This document shows positions 44,091 to 53,094 of a stretch of DNA of 64,000 nt, piece by piece. Source of the DNA: Anabaena sp. UHCC 0204 (GTDB lineage Bacteria > Cyanobacteriota > Cyanobacteriia > Cyanobacteriales > Nostocaceae); NCBI RefSeq assembly GCF_009711975.1, contig NZ_VIKW01000012.1, positions 59,320 through 123,319 of the forward strand, read 5' to 3'. The position numbers and the translations under genes were made by a program. Each line of letters opens with the position of its first letter. Position 1 is the stretch's first letter. Under the pieces are notes generated by a model, which worked only from the letters and a program-made list of their open reading frames with translations, was not told where the DNA came from and searched no databases.

Positions 44091-45332
44091 ATGTATGGAT
44101 GCCAGCAAATATTAATCAGCCCTAACAAAGAGCTAGGAGCGATTCTTGAGTTCTTGTGTGGGGAGTCAAATAAACTTGCTAATTGTGGGACTTATTATGC
44201 TAGACAATTATTTTTTAAAACGGGTAAAATTCCTAGCAAGTTTGACTTACATCGTGAGTTAGCAAGTAATTTACATTTTGGAGCGATGTATTCTCAAGCT
44301 GCACAGCAATGTTTGACAACTGTTGCCGAATCTTTCAAGTCTTATATTGGACTTTTGAAAGGAATTAAGAAAGGTGCTGTAACTCAAAAACCCAAGTTAC
44401 CTGGATACCGAAAAGGTGGATTAAATCTCGTAGCTTTTCCCGGACAGGCTATTAAATTAAAGGATGGTAAACTAAGATTTCCTTTAGGCACTAAAGTAAA
44501 AGTTTGGTTTGGACTTGATGCTTTTTATGTTCCTATGCCCTCAAACTTGGAGTATAAAAACATCAAAGAATATCGGATATTACCAAGGAATAATGAGTTT
44601 TATTTAGAACTTGTCTATAAAGTATCTCCATTGAAAGTTGACGTGAATATCGAGAATGTCTTATCAATTGATCACGGGCTAAATAATTGGTTAACCTGTG
44701 TCAGCAATATTGGGACATCTTTTTTAATTGACGGACGCAAGTTAAAATCAATGAATCAGTGGTACAACAAGCGAGTTTCTATTCTCAAAGAAAACCAACC
44801 CCAAGGCTTTTGGTCTAAACAATTAGCGTCAATAACCGAAAAACGTAACCGACAAATACGTGATGCTGTAAACAAATCTGCTCGAATAGTTATCAGCCAT
44901 TGTCTTGATAATAAGATTGGAACTGTAATCTTTGGATGGAACACTGGGCAAAAAGATTCTATAAATCTTGGCTCTAAAACCAATCAAAAGTTTGTTCAAA
45001 TCCCAACGGCACGACTTAAAAACCGTATTGCTCAACTTTGTGAACAGTGCAGTATCAAGTTCATGGAAACTGAAGAATCTTATACTTCAAAAGCATCGTT
45101 TCTAGATAATGATTTTCTACCTACATTTGGTGAAAAACCCGAAGGGTGGAAAGAGTCAGGAAAAAGAGTTAGTCGGGGTTTGTATCATTCTCAGGATGGT
45201 ACAAAAATAAATGCAGATTGCAACGGTGCAGCTAATATTTTCAGAAAAGTAGCGGTAAAACTAGGATTAAGTTCTAGTGGAATCAGTAGAGGCGCATTGA
45301 CATCGCCGTTAAGATTATTTATTTGGTCTTAA
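44091..45332 (+). CDS. TnpB-family RNA-guided nuclease with atypical RuvC site
   Basis: A 413-residue OrfB/TnpB protein with an excellent ribosome site (AAAGGAGAA). RuvC-I Asp194 is in LSIDHGLNNW and RuvC-III Asp376 in NADCNGAANIFRK, both in the usual spacing. The RuvC-II segment reads IGTVIFGWN at 276-284 where TnpB normally has a catalytic Glu, so Glu is missing there. The CxxC...CxxC zinc finger is also absent; instead there is METEESYTSKASFLDNDFLP at 325-344, offering Glu328/329 as substitutes. A relocated Glu is reported for some TnpB groups (from memory). A guide RNA probably overlaps the 3' end and right-end hairpin. Confidence 0.88.
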   Translation: MYGCQQILISPNKELGAILEFLCGESNKLANCGTYYARQLFFKTGKIPSKFDLHRELASNLHFGAMYSQAAQQCLTTVAESFKSYIGLLKGIKKGAVTQKPKLPGYRKGGLNLVAFPGQAIKLKDGKLRFPLGTKVKVWFGLDAFYVPMPSNLEYKNIKEYRILPRNNEFYLELVYKVSPLKVDVNIENVLSIDHGLNNWLTCVSNIGTSFLIDGRKLKSMNQWYNKRVSILKENQPQGFWSKQLASITEKRNRQIRDAVNKSARIVISHCLDNKIGTVIFGWNTGQKDSINLGSKTNQKFVQIPTARLKNRIAQLCEQCSIKFMETEESYTSKASFLDNDFLPTFGEKPEGWKESGKRVSRGLYHSQDGTKINADCNGAANIFRKVAVKLGLSSSGISRGALTSPLRLFIWS

Positions 45333-45374
45333 GAATCCCCGTCTCTTTAGAGCGGGGAGTGTCAACTGTAAAAA

Positions 45375-46085
45375 TTACTTTTTCTTATTCCAAGGCAAAG
45401 CATAAGTCCAAGGAAGCTTTTTAATCGTAAAAGGACAATTAATAATTGACACTGGTGGAACATTTATTCCTGGAGAAATACCAACTCTCATTTCCGAAAT
45501 TCGCAGCACGATTTGTAATGAAAATTCCAAATCTTTTTTGCCATCTATAAAGTCTTTATATAACTTCTTTTGCTTATCGTTCTTTTTTATGGCAGCAACA
45601 TTAATTAAAGGCGAAGCAGGTTGGTAAATACCTAGTTCTTTATCTCTTTGAAAAACATCTTCGGCGGTGACATTTTCAGTAATTGTCTTTTTAGGAGCGA
45701 TAATAGTAGGAACTTGCGGTATAGCTAAATCGCGGGTTAAATCTGGGGATTTACGAATCACCCGGCGGGATTGTTGGGTATGTTCAACCACAAAAGAACT
45801 ATTATCCCAGTCAACATATATGGCAATACTCTCTGATTTATTTTCAATACTCATTGATAATTCTTTGAGATCAGTTTCTATTTTATCTAAACCATAATTA
45901 CTTGTTTTAAAGGAAATTCCTAATGTATCTTGGAGATTTTGTTCTTTCAACTGATCATCAACAGCACCTTTTTGGAAATCTAGTTTTACTAGATCGTCTA
46001 TAGATTCAATCATGCGATTAAATGTGTAATAGACAGTAAGTATATAAATCATCAAAATAATCAGATTTTGGTCGCCACTTTGCAT
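45375..46085 (-). CDS. Hypothetical membrane-anchored protein
   Basis: A 236-residue protein with an N-terminal membrane helix (LIILMIYILTVYYTF, residues 8-22) followed by a charged, partly helical cytoplasmic or periplasmic part (DDQLKEQNLQDTLGISF, LDKIETDLKELSMSIENKSE) and a Pro-rich region (IPQVPTIIAPKKTITENV). The C-terminus is basic (PWTYALPWNKKK). I do not recognise a family. The TnpB element lies 8 bp beyond its stop codon, so the insertion left it intact. Confidence 0.6.
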   Translation of the reverse strand: MQSGDQNLIILMIYILTVYYTFNRMIESIDDLVKLDFQKGAVDDQLKEQNLQDTLGISFKTSNYGLDKIETDLKELSMSIENKSESIAIYVDWDNSSFVVEHTQQSRRVIRKSPDLTRDLAIPQVPTIIAPKKTITENVTAEDVFQRDKELGIYQPASPLINVAAIKKNDKQKKLYKDFIDGKKDLEFSLQIVLRISEMRVGISPGINVPPVSIINCPFTIKKLPWTYALPWNKKK

Positions 46086-46147
46086 TTTAATAACCCTGAA
46101 TAGATAATAAACAGTACGGAGAGACTAACATAAGTAAAGCATACCCC

Positions 46148-46437
46148 AGTAACCTAACCTACGCCCAATATGAATTTCTGCGTGACATGATTCCAGAACC
46201 CAAACTTAGTGGTAACAAGTGTGAAGTCTAGATGTGGACAGTCCTAAACAGGATTTTCTATATGTTGCTAGAAGGAGTAAGATAGAGAGCATTACCTAGA
46301 GACTTTCCTCGATGCCAGACAGTGTACACATATTTGTACACATATTTCCGAACTGTAGTAAAGATGGGACATGGTTGCACATCCACAATAGTCTGCGACA
46401 GTGGACACGGATTGGATAGGAACGGCTCGGTTTACAT
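46148..46437 (+). pseudogene. IS5-type transposase remnant (N-terminal part)
   Basis: Readable as an IS5-family N-terminus (DUF4096-like): SNLTYAQYEFLRDMIPEPKL, then a TAG, MWTVLNRIFYMLLEGVR, another stop where Trp is expected, RALPRDFPRCQTVYTY, then after a -1 shift DGTWLHIHNSLRQWTRIG and a stop. Lesions: two nonsense codons, a 12-bp tandem duplication (GTACACATATTT twice, 46324-46347) and a frameshift near 46350. The catalytic DDE part is entirely missing, so it is a long-dead fragment. Confidence 0.8.
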
Positions 46438-46497
46438 CTGAATCTATGAAACTATTTGTTTTTGATATTGATTATTCCATCGTTCATTAGTAAAGAA

Positions 46498-48126
46498 ATG
46501 GTTACAAAATATCAAGAAAACTGCAATTTTTCGAGAAATATGTCTTGTTCTCCCTTAATAAATTATAGTTGTAAACATAAAAACTTTACTGTAACTTCAG
46601 TAGTGCAAATAACAGCATCCGATTTCAAAGCTAATTTACTGGTTGTTGATGATCATCCTGATAACCTCAGGACACTTTCGGCAATTCTTAGCAAACAAGG
46701 CTATAAAGTTAGAAAAGCAATTAGTGGAGAAATTGCTTTGCATACTATCGGGGTTCAATTACCGGATATAATTCTTTTAGATATTAAAATGCCTGGTATA
46801 GATGGATATACAGTTTGCTCAATTCTGAAAAAAAGTGATCATACTCGTCATATTCCGATTATTTTTTTAAGTGCGTTAGATACTATTTCTGATAAAGTAA
46901 AAGCCTTTAAAATTGGTTGTGCTGACTATATTACTAAACCTTTTCAAACTGAGGAGGTGTTAATTAGAGTTGAACATCAATTAACTATTTTGCGACAACG
47001 ACAAAAACTCAACCAACAACATCAAAATTTACAACAAGAAATTAATGAAAGAAAGCAAATTGAATCTAAATTAAAATTTTTGTTAAAAACTATTAATTTA
47101 ATCAAGCAAGCTGTGAATTTTGATCAGGCTCTTGATGCTGTATTATCTGAACTCCGGCAAGTGCATAATTGGGACTATGGTGAAGCTTGGATGACTAATA
47201 AAGAACAGACAAAATTGTATTTAAGTAAAGCTTCTTATGATAGTTCTGATCAACTTTTAATTTCTTTTGCCCAAGCTAGTAAAGAATATACTTTTAGTTA
47301 TGGAATAGGAGTGCAGGGTAGGGCTTGGGAAGCACAAAAATCAGAATGGATTGAAGATATTGAGCTAATAGAAAAAGATATGTTTTTGCGTTGGGAACTA
47401 GCCCAAAATGCTCAACTTAGGTCTATACTTACTGTACCGATCACCCTGGAAAAACAAGCTCTAATTGTCATGTGTTTTTTCAAGCGATCGCCTATCCCCT
47501 ATAATCTAGAACTACTAGAGTTAGTCAATGCTGTAGCAATAGAACTTAGTGGATTTATTCAAAATAAACAAACGGAAGAAGCTCTCAAACAAGCTAATAA
47601 AGAATTAACAAAGTTAGCAAATATAGATGCTTTAACTCAAGTTGCTAATCGTCGCTGTTTCAATGAAAATCTTAGTAATGAATGGCTACGAATGCGTCGC
47701 GAACAAGCATATTTAGCATTAATTATGTGTGATATAGATTATTTTAAGTTATACAATGATTTCTATGGTCATCAAGCCGGAGATGAATGTTTATATCAAG
47801 TAGCTCAAGCAATTTCACAAACTTGTAAACATTCTACAGATTTAGTAGCTCGTTATGGGGGTGAAGAACTGGTAATATTATTACCAAATACTGATTTAGA
47901 AGGAGCAGTTTATGTTGCTAAACAGATTCAAAATCAGATATCTAATATGGCGATTCCTCATCAATGTTCTTTAGTAAATACTTGTATCACAATGAGTATG
48001 GGCGTTACTAGCATGATTCCTAATAATGACAATTCTCCAGTTAGTATTATTGCCGCAGCCGATAAAGCACTTTATACAGCTAAAGCTCAAGGACGTAACA
48101 CCTACTGTATTTATTCTCCTGTTTAA
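46498..48126 (+). CDS. Receiver-GAF-GGDEF diguanylate cyclase
   Basis: A 542-residue cytosolic regulator from the ATG at 46498 (TTG 46456 and ATG 46540 also in frame). Receiver domain NLLVVDDHPDNLRTLSAIL with phospho-Asp in DIILLDIKMPGIDGY and KPF near its end; a short coiled coil (QQHQNLQQEINERKQIE); a GAF-like domain (about 205-350, with WDYGEAWMTNKEQ and YGIGVQGRAWEAQ); then GGDEF. The active loop reads RYGGEELVILL, catalytically competent, making cyclic di-GMP. The RxxD inhibitory site five residues upstream is HSTD, so product inhibition is probably lost. Confidence 0.9.
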   Translation: MVTKYQENCNFSRNMSCSPLINYSCKHKNFTVTSVVQITASDFKANLLVVDDHPDNLRTLSAILSKQGYKVRKAISGEIALHTIGVQLPDIILLDIKMPGIDGYTVCSILKKSDHTRHIPIIFLSALDTISDKVKAFKIGCADYITKPFQTEEVLIRVEHQLTILRQRQKLNQQHQNLQQEINERKQIESKLKFLLKTINLIKQAVNFDQALDAVLSELRQVHNWDYGEAWMTNKEQTKLYLSKASYDSSDQLLISFAQASKEYTFSYGIGVQGRAWEAQKSEWIEDIELIEKDMFLRWELAQNAQLRSILTVPITLEKQALIVMCFFKRSPIPYNLELLELVNAVAIELSGFIQNKQTEEALKQANKELTKLANIDALTQVANRRCFNENLSNEWLRMRREQAYLALIMCDIDYFKLYNDFYGHQAGDECLYQVAQAISQTCKHSTDLVARYGGEELVILLPNTDLEGAVYVAKQIQNQISNMAIPHQCSLVNTCITMSMGVTSMIPNNDNSPVSIIAAADKALYTAKAQGRNTYCIYSPV

Positions 48127-48167
48127 TTAACTAAAAAGTCAGTAACTCAGCCTTAAAGGATGGCTAT

Positions 48168-49226
48168 ATGAATAATTCTAATTTAGGCAAAATACACAGT
48201 TTTGATTATTTACGAGCTATTTGTTGTCTTGTTGTAGTTGCCATACACACAAATATATCTAGCTTATTTACCAGCCATGAAAATCTAGCTAATATTATTA
48301 CATATAACTTATTTGATTTAGCAGTTCCTGTATTTTTTCAAACAGCCCTAGTTTTGTTTTTTATTAATAGGCGAAAATATCAAGATTATTTTCTCAAAAA
48401 AAGAGTTTTGAAATTAATTAAACTTTATTTATTCTGGGGATTATTTGCTCATCTCTTTAATTTAATGACAATTAATCAAATATATATCAATTACCTAAAT
48501 CAACTGCTAGACTTAAAAATCCTGATCAGATTTATGATCCAAGATGGATATTCTAACCCATTTTATTTTTTCTTTTCTCTACTATTAATAACTAGTTTGG
48601 CTGAACTATTTGCAATTATTATTGATCAAAATCAAGTTAAATCAGAAATTATAGCTTATACGGGTTTAATAATTTCCTGTTTAATTGTTTTTCTACTACC
48701 TTTAAGTACAATTTTTCTTGGTCAAGAATTTTATGATCTTTCACAAAGTTTCAATCCTCTAAATTTTATTCCCTATATTTTTTCTTCATTTCTGATTACT
48801 AATAATTTAGAAAATAAACCAGAAGTAAACAATAACTATAAACAAATACTGATATTAATAATCATCTCCTCTAGCCTAGTATTTATGGAATGGCAATATA
48901 TAAGTCAGCCTTTGTTATGGGGAGGAATAACAGGAAATTCTCTTCCAGTCTACTCTCGATTATCTTTAGTTTTTAGTGCTTGGTTAATCACTTTAATTTC
49001 CTTAAATATTTCCTATCCACCTCATCATATCTTCAAATCATTATCTAATTTATCGCTAGGTATATATTGTTTACATTCTTTTTTGTACTTATTGCTTCTA
49101 AAAGTGATAGGAATGTCGCCATCTCAACCTTATCTAATAATTATAATATTCTTGATTGTCATTTTATTATCAGTTTTGCTGACAAATATATTCAAAAAAA
49201 TACCATTATTTCAAGATTACATTTAG
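48168..49226 (+). CDS. Membrane acyltransferase (Acyltransferase_3 family)
   Basis: A 352-residue protein with about ten hydrophobic segments and the family start FDYLRAICCLVVVAIHTN (catalytic His in VAIHTN). Later FKSLSNLSLGIYCLHSFLYL is the usual C-terminal helix pair. Such enzymes move acyl groups, often acetyl, onto surface polysaccharides or lipids. It lies 41 bp after the diguanylate cyclase, same strand, which may couple polysaccharide modification to cyclic di-GMP signalling (inference). Confidence 0.88.
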   Translation: MNNSNLGKIHSFDYLRAICCLVVVAIHTNISSLFTSHENLANIITYNLFDLAVPVFFQTALVLFFINRRKYQDYFLKKRVLKLIKLYLFWGLFAHLFNLMTINQIYINYLNQLLDLKILIRFMIQDGYSNPFYFFFSLLLITSLAELFAIIIDQNQVKSEIIAYTGLIISCLIVFLLPLSTIFLGQEFYDLSQSFNPLNFIPYIFSSFLITNNLENKPEVNNNYKQILILIIISSSLVFMEWQYISQPLLWGGITGNSLPVYSRLSLVFSAWLITLISLNISYPPHHIFKSLSNLSLGIYCLHSFLYLLLLKVIGMSPSQPYLIIIIFLIVILLSVLLTNIFKKIPLFQDYI

Positions 49227-49230
49227 GAAA

Positions 49231-49360
49231 TAAGTAGGTAGGTGGGAAAACTTATAACTATGTCATTGCGAGTGGAACGGAGTGGAACGCAGCAATCCCA
49301 AGAGTTTTGGGTAATTTACAGTTCGTTACATAGTTGGGTTGATTAGCATCTACCTACTTA
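49231..49360. repeat. Inverted-repeat element (AAGTAGGTAGGTG)
   Basis: About 130 bp bounded by TAAGTAGGTAGGTG and CATCTACCTACTTA, inverted with one mismatch. Between them are GGAACGGAGTGGAACGCAGC and CATTGCGAG, again a common cyanobacterial repeat. No coding sequence. It lies between convergent genes. Confidence 0.65.
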
Positions 49361-49376
49361 GTGAGCTTCAAAAACC

Positions 49377-51053
49377 TTAATTAATATCAATACCATTTTT
49401 AGAAAGAACAATAACTTGCTGATGATATTTTCTCAAACTAGGCCGATGTCCCACACTAATAAATGTAGTTCCCGTTTCTACTAGTAAACTATAAAGACTA
49501 GCTTCATTATTTTCATCTAACGCACTTGTCGCTTCATCCAAAATTGCATATTTTGGTTTGGTAACTAAAAATCTCGCAAAAGCTAATCTTTGTTGTTCTC
49601 CTAAAGAAAGGACATCACTCCAATCTTGTTCTACTTCAAAGCCTCCAAATCTATCTGCTAAGTCTGATAAATTAACTGTATCCAAAATTTGATGCAGTTG
49701 TTTGTCACTCAAATTGATTTTGGCGTTAGGATAAAATAACTGATCTCGCAGAGTTCCTAAAATCATGTAAGGACGCTGGGGTAAAAATAGAATTTCTGCT
49801 AATTCTGGACGAAAAATCACACCTGTTCCAGAATTCCATAAACCAGCTAAGGCTCGTAATAGGGAGCTTTTTCCACAACCACTTTCTCCCATAATTAATA
49901 ATCCCTCTCCGGTTTGTAGTTCGACAGAGAGGTTTTTAAATAAGGTTTTTTGATAATTGGGAGTCTGCAAAGTTAGGTTTTCTACAGCTAAACGATTATC
50001 TTTAATCAGGTCAATAATCTGAGGATGATCTGTACCTTTAGTTGGATGTTTTAAGTATTCATAAAACACATATAAACGATTAATTGAAGCCCCAAACTTA
50101 GTAAACTTTTCAAACTGATACATGATCACATTCACAGAAAAAGCCACTTGTCCAAAAGCACCACTAGCTTCTGTGACTTTTCCTAATTCAATTTCACCTG
50201 ATAAAATTTGATTTCCTAAAATGAGTGCAGGAATAATTACGGGAAGATAACTAAATTGATATTTAAAGATATTTAAATATACTTCTGACCATAATATCAA
50301 TCTCTGAAAATTATTAAATACTTGATTGAATATGAGTTTAACTTTATTTTCTTCTTGGGAAATACCATTATAGAAGGCGATAGATTCGGCATTTTCCCGA
50401 ATCCGCACTAATCCAAATCGGAAATTAGCTTCTTTTTTGAGTTGTTCAAAATTGAGATGAGTTAATTTTCTCCCATAAAAAACAATGGTGATACCGTAGG
50501 CTAATGTAGAATAAATAATTAAAGCAATAACGAGATTTTGGGAAATAGACCAAAGAATTACACTAAAAGCAGTAACTACATAGATAGATTCAATAATATT
50601 CACAAAAAACTGTAGAGATTGCTGACAAAAACTAGCTATATCATCAGCAATCCGTTGATCTGGATTATCAATTTCTTTATGAGAGTAAGTAAGTTCATAA
50701 AAAGCGCGATCGCTAAAATATTTATCCAGTAAATAATGGGTCAACCATCGTCGCCAATAAATACCAATTTTTTCTCGCAGATAACCATAACCAGAATTCA
50801 ATAATCCAAAGATGATGATTCCCCCTAATGCAACCAGTATACTTTGCCAAAATCGAGGACTATCTTGAGCCGAAAGGGCAGAAATTAAATTACCTTGGAT
50901 AGTGTTTAAATATACTTTTAGTTGAGTATTGGCGAATAAGAATACACCTAAAAGTACCAGGAGTCCCGTAGCACCTAGTTTTTCATTACCTAACCAATAG
51001 AGTTGAGCGATCGCCCAAAACCGCCTCACTACCGCCAAATTAAATCTATTCAT
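49377..51053 (-). CDS. ABC transporter permease-ATPase (SbmA/YddA-like)
   Basis: A 558-residue half transporter with its own ATPase. N-terminal membrane domain of six helices (about 15-330; WRRWLTHYLLDKYFSDRAFYEL, NPDQRIADDIASFC is the signature of the ABC_membrane_2/SbmA-BacA group). ATPase: Walker A GESGCGKSSLLRAL, signature LSLGEQQRLAFAR, Walker B YAILDEATSALD and switch SVGHRPSLRKY. Relatives import peptides or long-chain acyl-CoA-type substrates (YddA, BacA). The substrate here is unknown. Complete, single gene. Confidence 0.92.
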   Translation of the reverse strand: MNRFNLAVVRRFWAIAQLYWLGNEKLGATGLLVLLGVFLFANTQLKVYLNTIQGNLISALSAQDSPRFWQSILVALGGIIIFGLLNSGYGYLREKIGIYWRRWLTHYLLDKYFSDRAFYELTYSHKEIDNPDQRIADDIASFCQQSLQFFVNIIESIYVVTAFSVILWSISQNLVIALIIYSTLAYGITIVFYGRKLTHLNFEQLKKEANFRFGLVRIRENAESIAFYNGISQEENKVKLIFNQVFNNFQRLILWSEVYLNIFKYQFSYLPVIIPALILGNQILSGEIELGKVTEASGAFGQVAFSVNVIMYQFEKFTKFGASINRLYVFYEYLKHPTKGTDHPQIIDLIKDNRLAVENLTLQTPNYQKTLFKNLSVELQTGEGLLIMGESGCGKSSLLRALAGLWNSGTGVIFRPELAEILFLPQRPYMILGTLRDQLFYPNAKINLSDKQLHQILDTVNLSDLADRFGGFEVEQDWSDVLSLGEQQRLAFARFLVTKPKYAILDEATSALDENNEASLYSLLVETGTTFISVGHRPSLRKYHQQVIVLSKNGIDIN

Positions 51054-51255
51054 TTGTTAATTTTATAATCAGTCGTCCGAAATCTCCCGGAAGTAACAAT
51101 AGTCATATTACTAACCAAACAGGGAACTAATTTTTTCTTCAATAATTTTGTAATTATTTACCTGCACATACTTAAAGTAGGCTAATATCATAACTGATTA
51201 GATACCTTAAATATATTACATATCCTTGAAAAAAATCACAGCTTTAAATATAGAA

Positions 51256-52554
51256 ATGCGTAATTTCACTCTGATCTGGTTAGGGCAACTGGTATCTCTG
51301 ATTGGCACATGGATGACGGCATTTTCATTGGATATCTGGGTTTTTCAGAAAACAGGCTCTGCTACCCAATTTGCCTTAGTTACTCTGACAAGTACATTAC
51401 CACTAGTCTTAATTTCTCCCCTAGCTGGTACATTAATAGACCGCTGGAATCGCCGCTGGATCATAATTCTTAGTGATTTTTGTATAGGATTATGTACCCT
51501 GAGCCTAGCCATACTCATCACTACAGGTCAACTACAAATCTGGCATATATATTTAGCAAATACCCTGATTTCCATCTTTGGTGGTTTCCAAAATCCTGCT
51601 TATAAAGCTTTTATTACATCTTTAGTGCCTCCAGAAGAATTACCACGGGTCAGCGGTATGGTTCAACTTGCCCTAAGTATTCAGCAAATAGCGTCACCAT
51701 TACTAGCAGGAATTTTACTAGCTACAATTGATCTCAGAGGCATTCTTCTCATTGACGTAGGGACAGTCATAATTGCCCTCGTCCCCCTACTCTTACTCAA
51801 GCTTGTAGAGGTTAATCAGTCTAATCATGAGACTGAAAAATTATCAATCTTACAAGAAACAGCCTATGGTTGGAATTATCTGAAAGAGCGTTCTGGACTC
51901 TTAGCTTTTCTCATCCTCTTTACTATTTATCAATTCTTAGTAGGCTGCGTTTTTATACTGGCTTATCCCCTAGTTCTTTCCTTAACTACACCATCTCGTT
52001 TAGGAATGATTATCTTCATTGGCGGTTTAGGGATGCTAGTAGGCGCTTTGGTCATGAGTACCTGGGGAAACAATTGGAAAAACTTGATTAACTTAGTTCT
52101 TGGTGCAATGTTACTGAGTGGACTGTGGATAGTTATAGCTGGTTTGCGTCCCTCCATTGTCCAAATCACTATTGCTACCGTGCTTTTCTTCCTTTGTAGT
52201 CCTATTATCAACGGTTTAACCCAGGTAATCTTTCAGAAAAAAGTTGCTCCTCAAGTCCAAGGAAGAGTATTTGCTTTAACTGGAGCTATTTCCGGTGCTG
52301 CTGTTCCCGCTGCGGCCATTATTGCTGCCCCTCTAGCCGATAATATTTTAGAGCCACTAATGGCCTTTGATGGTCCCTGGTCAGACAACATTATTGGTCA
52401 GATGATTGGTTCAGGTCCAGGACGAGGAATTGCTCTACTCTTTATCAGCATGGGTTTATTAACTTTAATAGTCACCCTGATTGGTTATCAATACCCCGCT
52501 ATTCGCAAGTTAGAAGAAAACTCCCCTGATTTTGAATATTCACCCATTAAATAG
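51256..52554 (+). CDS. MFS transporter (paralogue A)
   Basis: A 432-residue 12-helix exporter from ATG 51256; a TTG at 51226 would add ten residues. MRNFTLIWLGQLVSLIGTWM is the typical start of the MFS drug-exporter group found in cyanobacteria, and LAGTLIDRWNRRWIIILSD is the loop 2-3 motif (GxxxDRxxRR). It is related to the gene at 55337-56719, which keeps the same layout (FWLGQSLSEIGNRLTGFG, ALVDRWNRQVIIIISD). Substrate unknown; it may efflux small metabolites. Confidence 0.9.
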   Translation: MRNFTLIWLGQLVSLIGTWMTAFSLDIWVFQKTGSATQFALVTLTSTLPLVLISPLAGTLIDRWNRRWIIILSDFCIGLCTLSLAILITTGQLQIWHIYLANTLISIFGGFQNPAYKAFITSLVPPEELPRVSGMVQLALSIQQIASPLLAGILLATIDLRGILLIDVGTVIIALVPLLLLKLVEVNQSNHETEKLSILQETAYGWNYLKERSGLLAFLILFTIYQFLVGCVFILAYPLVLSLTTPSRLGMIIFIGGLGMLVGALVMSTWGNNWKNLINLVLGAMLLSGLWIVIAGLRPSIVQITIATVLFFLCSPIINGLTQVIFQKKVAPQVQGRVFALTGAISGAAVPAAAIIAAPLADNILEPLMAFDGPWSDNIIGQMIGSGPGRGIALLFISMGLLTLIVTLIGYQYPAIRKLEENSPDFEYSPIK

Positions 52555-52599
52555 GGGATTAGTCATGATATCTGAATAGGTTTCTTTAGATTTTGGGAG

Positions 52600-52690
52600 G
52601 TATTCTGTATAGACCAATCAAAATCCGTGAAATCCCTTAATCCGTCTAATCCGTGATTCTGACTATTTTCCGCATAATTCCTTAATCCAC
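52600..52690. repeat. Repeat with AATCCGTGAAATCC units, left of the GxxExxY gene
   Basis: AATCCGTGAAATCCCTTAAT continuing into CCGTCTAATCCGTGATTCT: repeated AATCCGT units. The same kind of repeat lies right of the gene (53095-53200) in both orientations. Confidence 0.65.
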
Positions 52691-52703
52691 AATCTCGATA
52701 CCT

Positions 52704-53087
52704 ATGGACTTAAAATACCAAGACATCACCCAAAAAATTATCGGTGCATCCTTTGAAGTCCATAAATTTCTAGGTAACGGCTTTCAAGAAGTAATTTATC
52801 AACGCGCCCTTGCCTACGAATTCCATCAAGCAGGATTAACCTTTGCCAGAGAAATTGAACAACATATCTATTACAAAAACCTACCCGAACCAATTGGTAA
52901 ACGCCGCGCCGATTTTGTGGTTGAAGAAAAAGTATTAGTTGAACTCAAAGCAGTAATCCAACTCGAAGACGTACACCTAGCCCAAACATTAAACTATCTC
53001 AAAGTATATAAGCTCGAAGTTGGATTATTGATTAACTTTGGAAGTAAAAGTTTGACATTTAAGAGATTAGTATTTACTAACAAATAA
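52704..53087 (+). CDS. GxxExxY protein
   Basis: A 127-residue protein with IIGASFEVHKFLGNGFQEVIYQRAL, which holds the GxxExxY motif (GNGFQEVIYQ), and RRADFVVEEKVLVELKAV, which looks like the D...ExK core of a small nuclease-like fold (ADFVVEEKVLVELK). Genes of this family are often scattered and horizontally mobile, with a function not experimentally settled to my knowledge. It is flanked on both sides by the same repeat family, as if the gene were carried by it. Confidence 0.88.
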   Translation: MDLKYQDITQKIIGASFEVHKFLGNGFQEVIYQRALAYEFHQAGLTFAREIEQHIYYKNLPEPIGKRRADFVVEEKVLVELKAVIQLEDVHLAQTLNYLKVYKLEVGLLINFGSKSLTFKRLVFTNK

Positions 53088-53094
53088 AAAATTC

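Larger units (their letters stand above)
43779..45367 (+). mobile_element. TnpB-only IS605-like element with divergent RHH gene
   Basis: About 1.6 kb. The left end is a highly folded region: CCCCTG...CAGGGG at about 43780-43854, the inner palindrome GGAACTATAGTTCC (43793-43806), and CCCTT...AAGGG; then GCGGTTTTAACCGC (43870-43883). Inside are a minus-strand RHH gene and tnpB. The right end is CCCCGTCTCTTTAGAGCGGG(G) hairpin ending about AGTGTCAA. No TnpA (HUH transposase) is present, so movement would need one in trans. Termini estimated from structure; IS605 elements make no target duplication. Confidence 0.8.
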
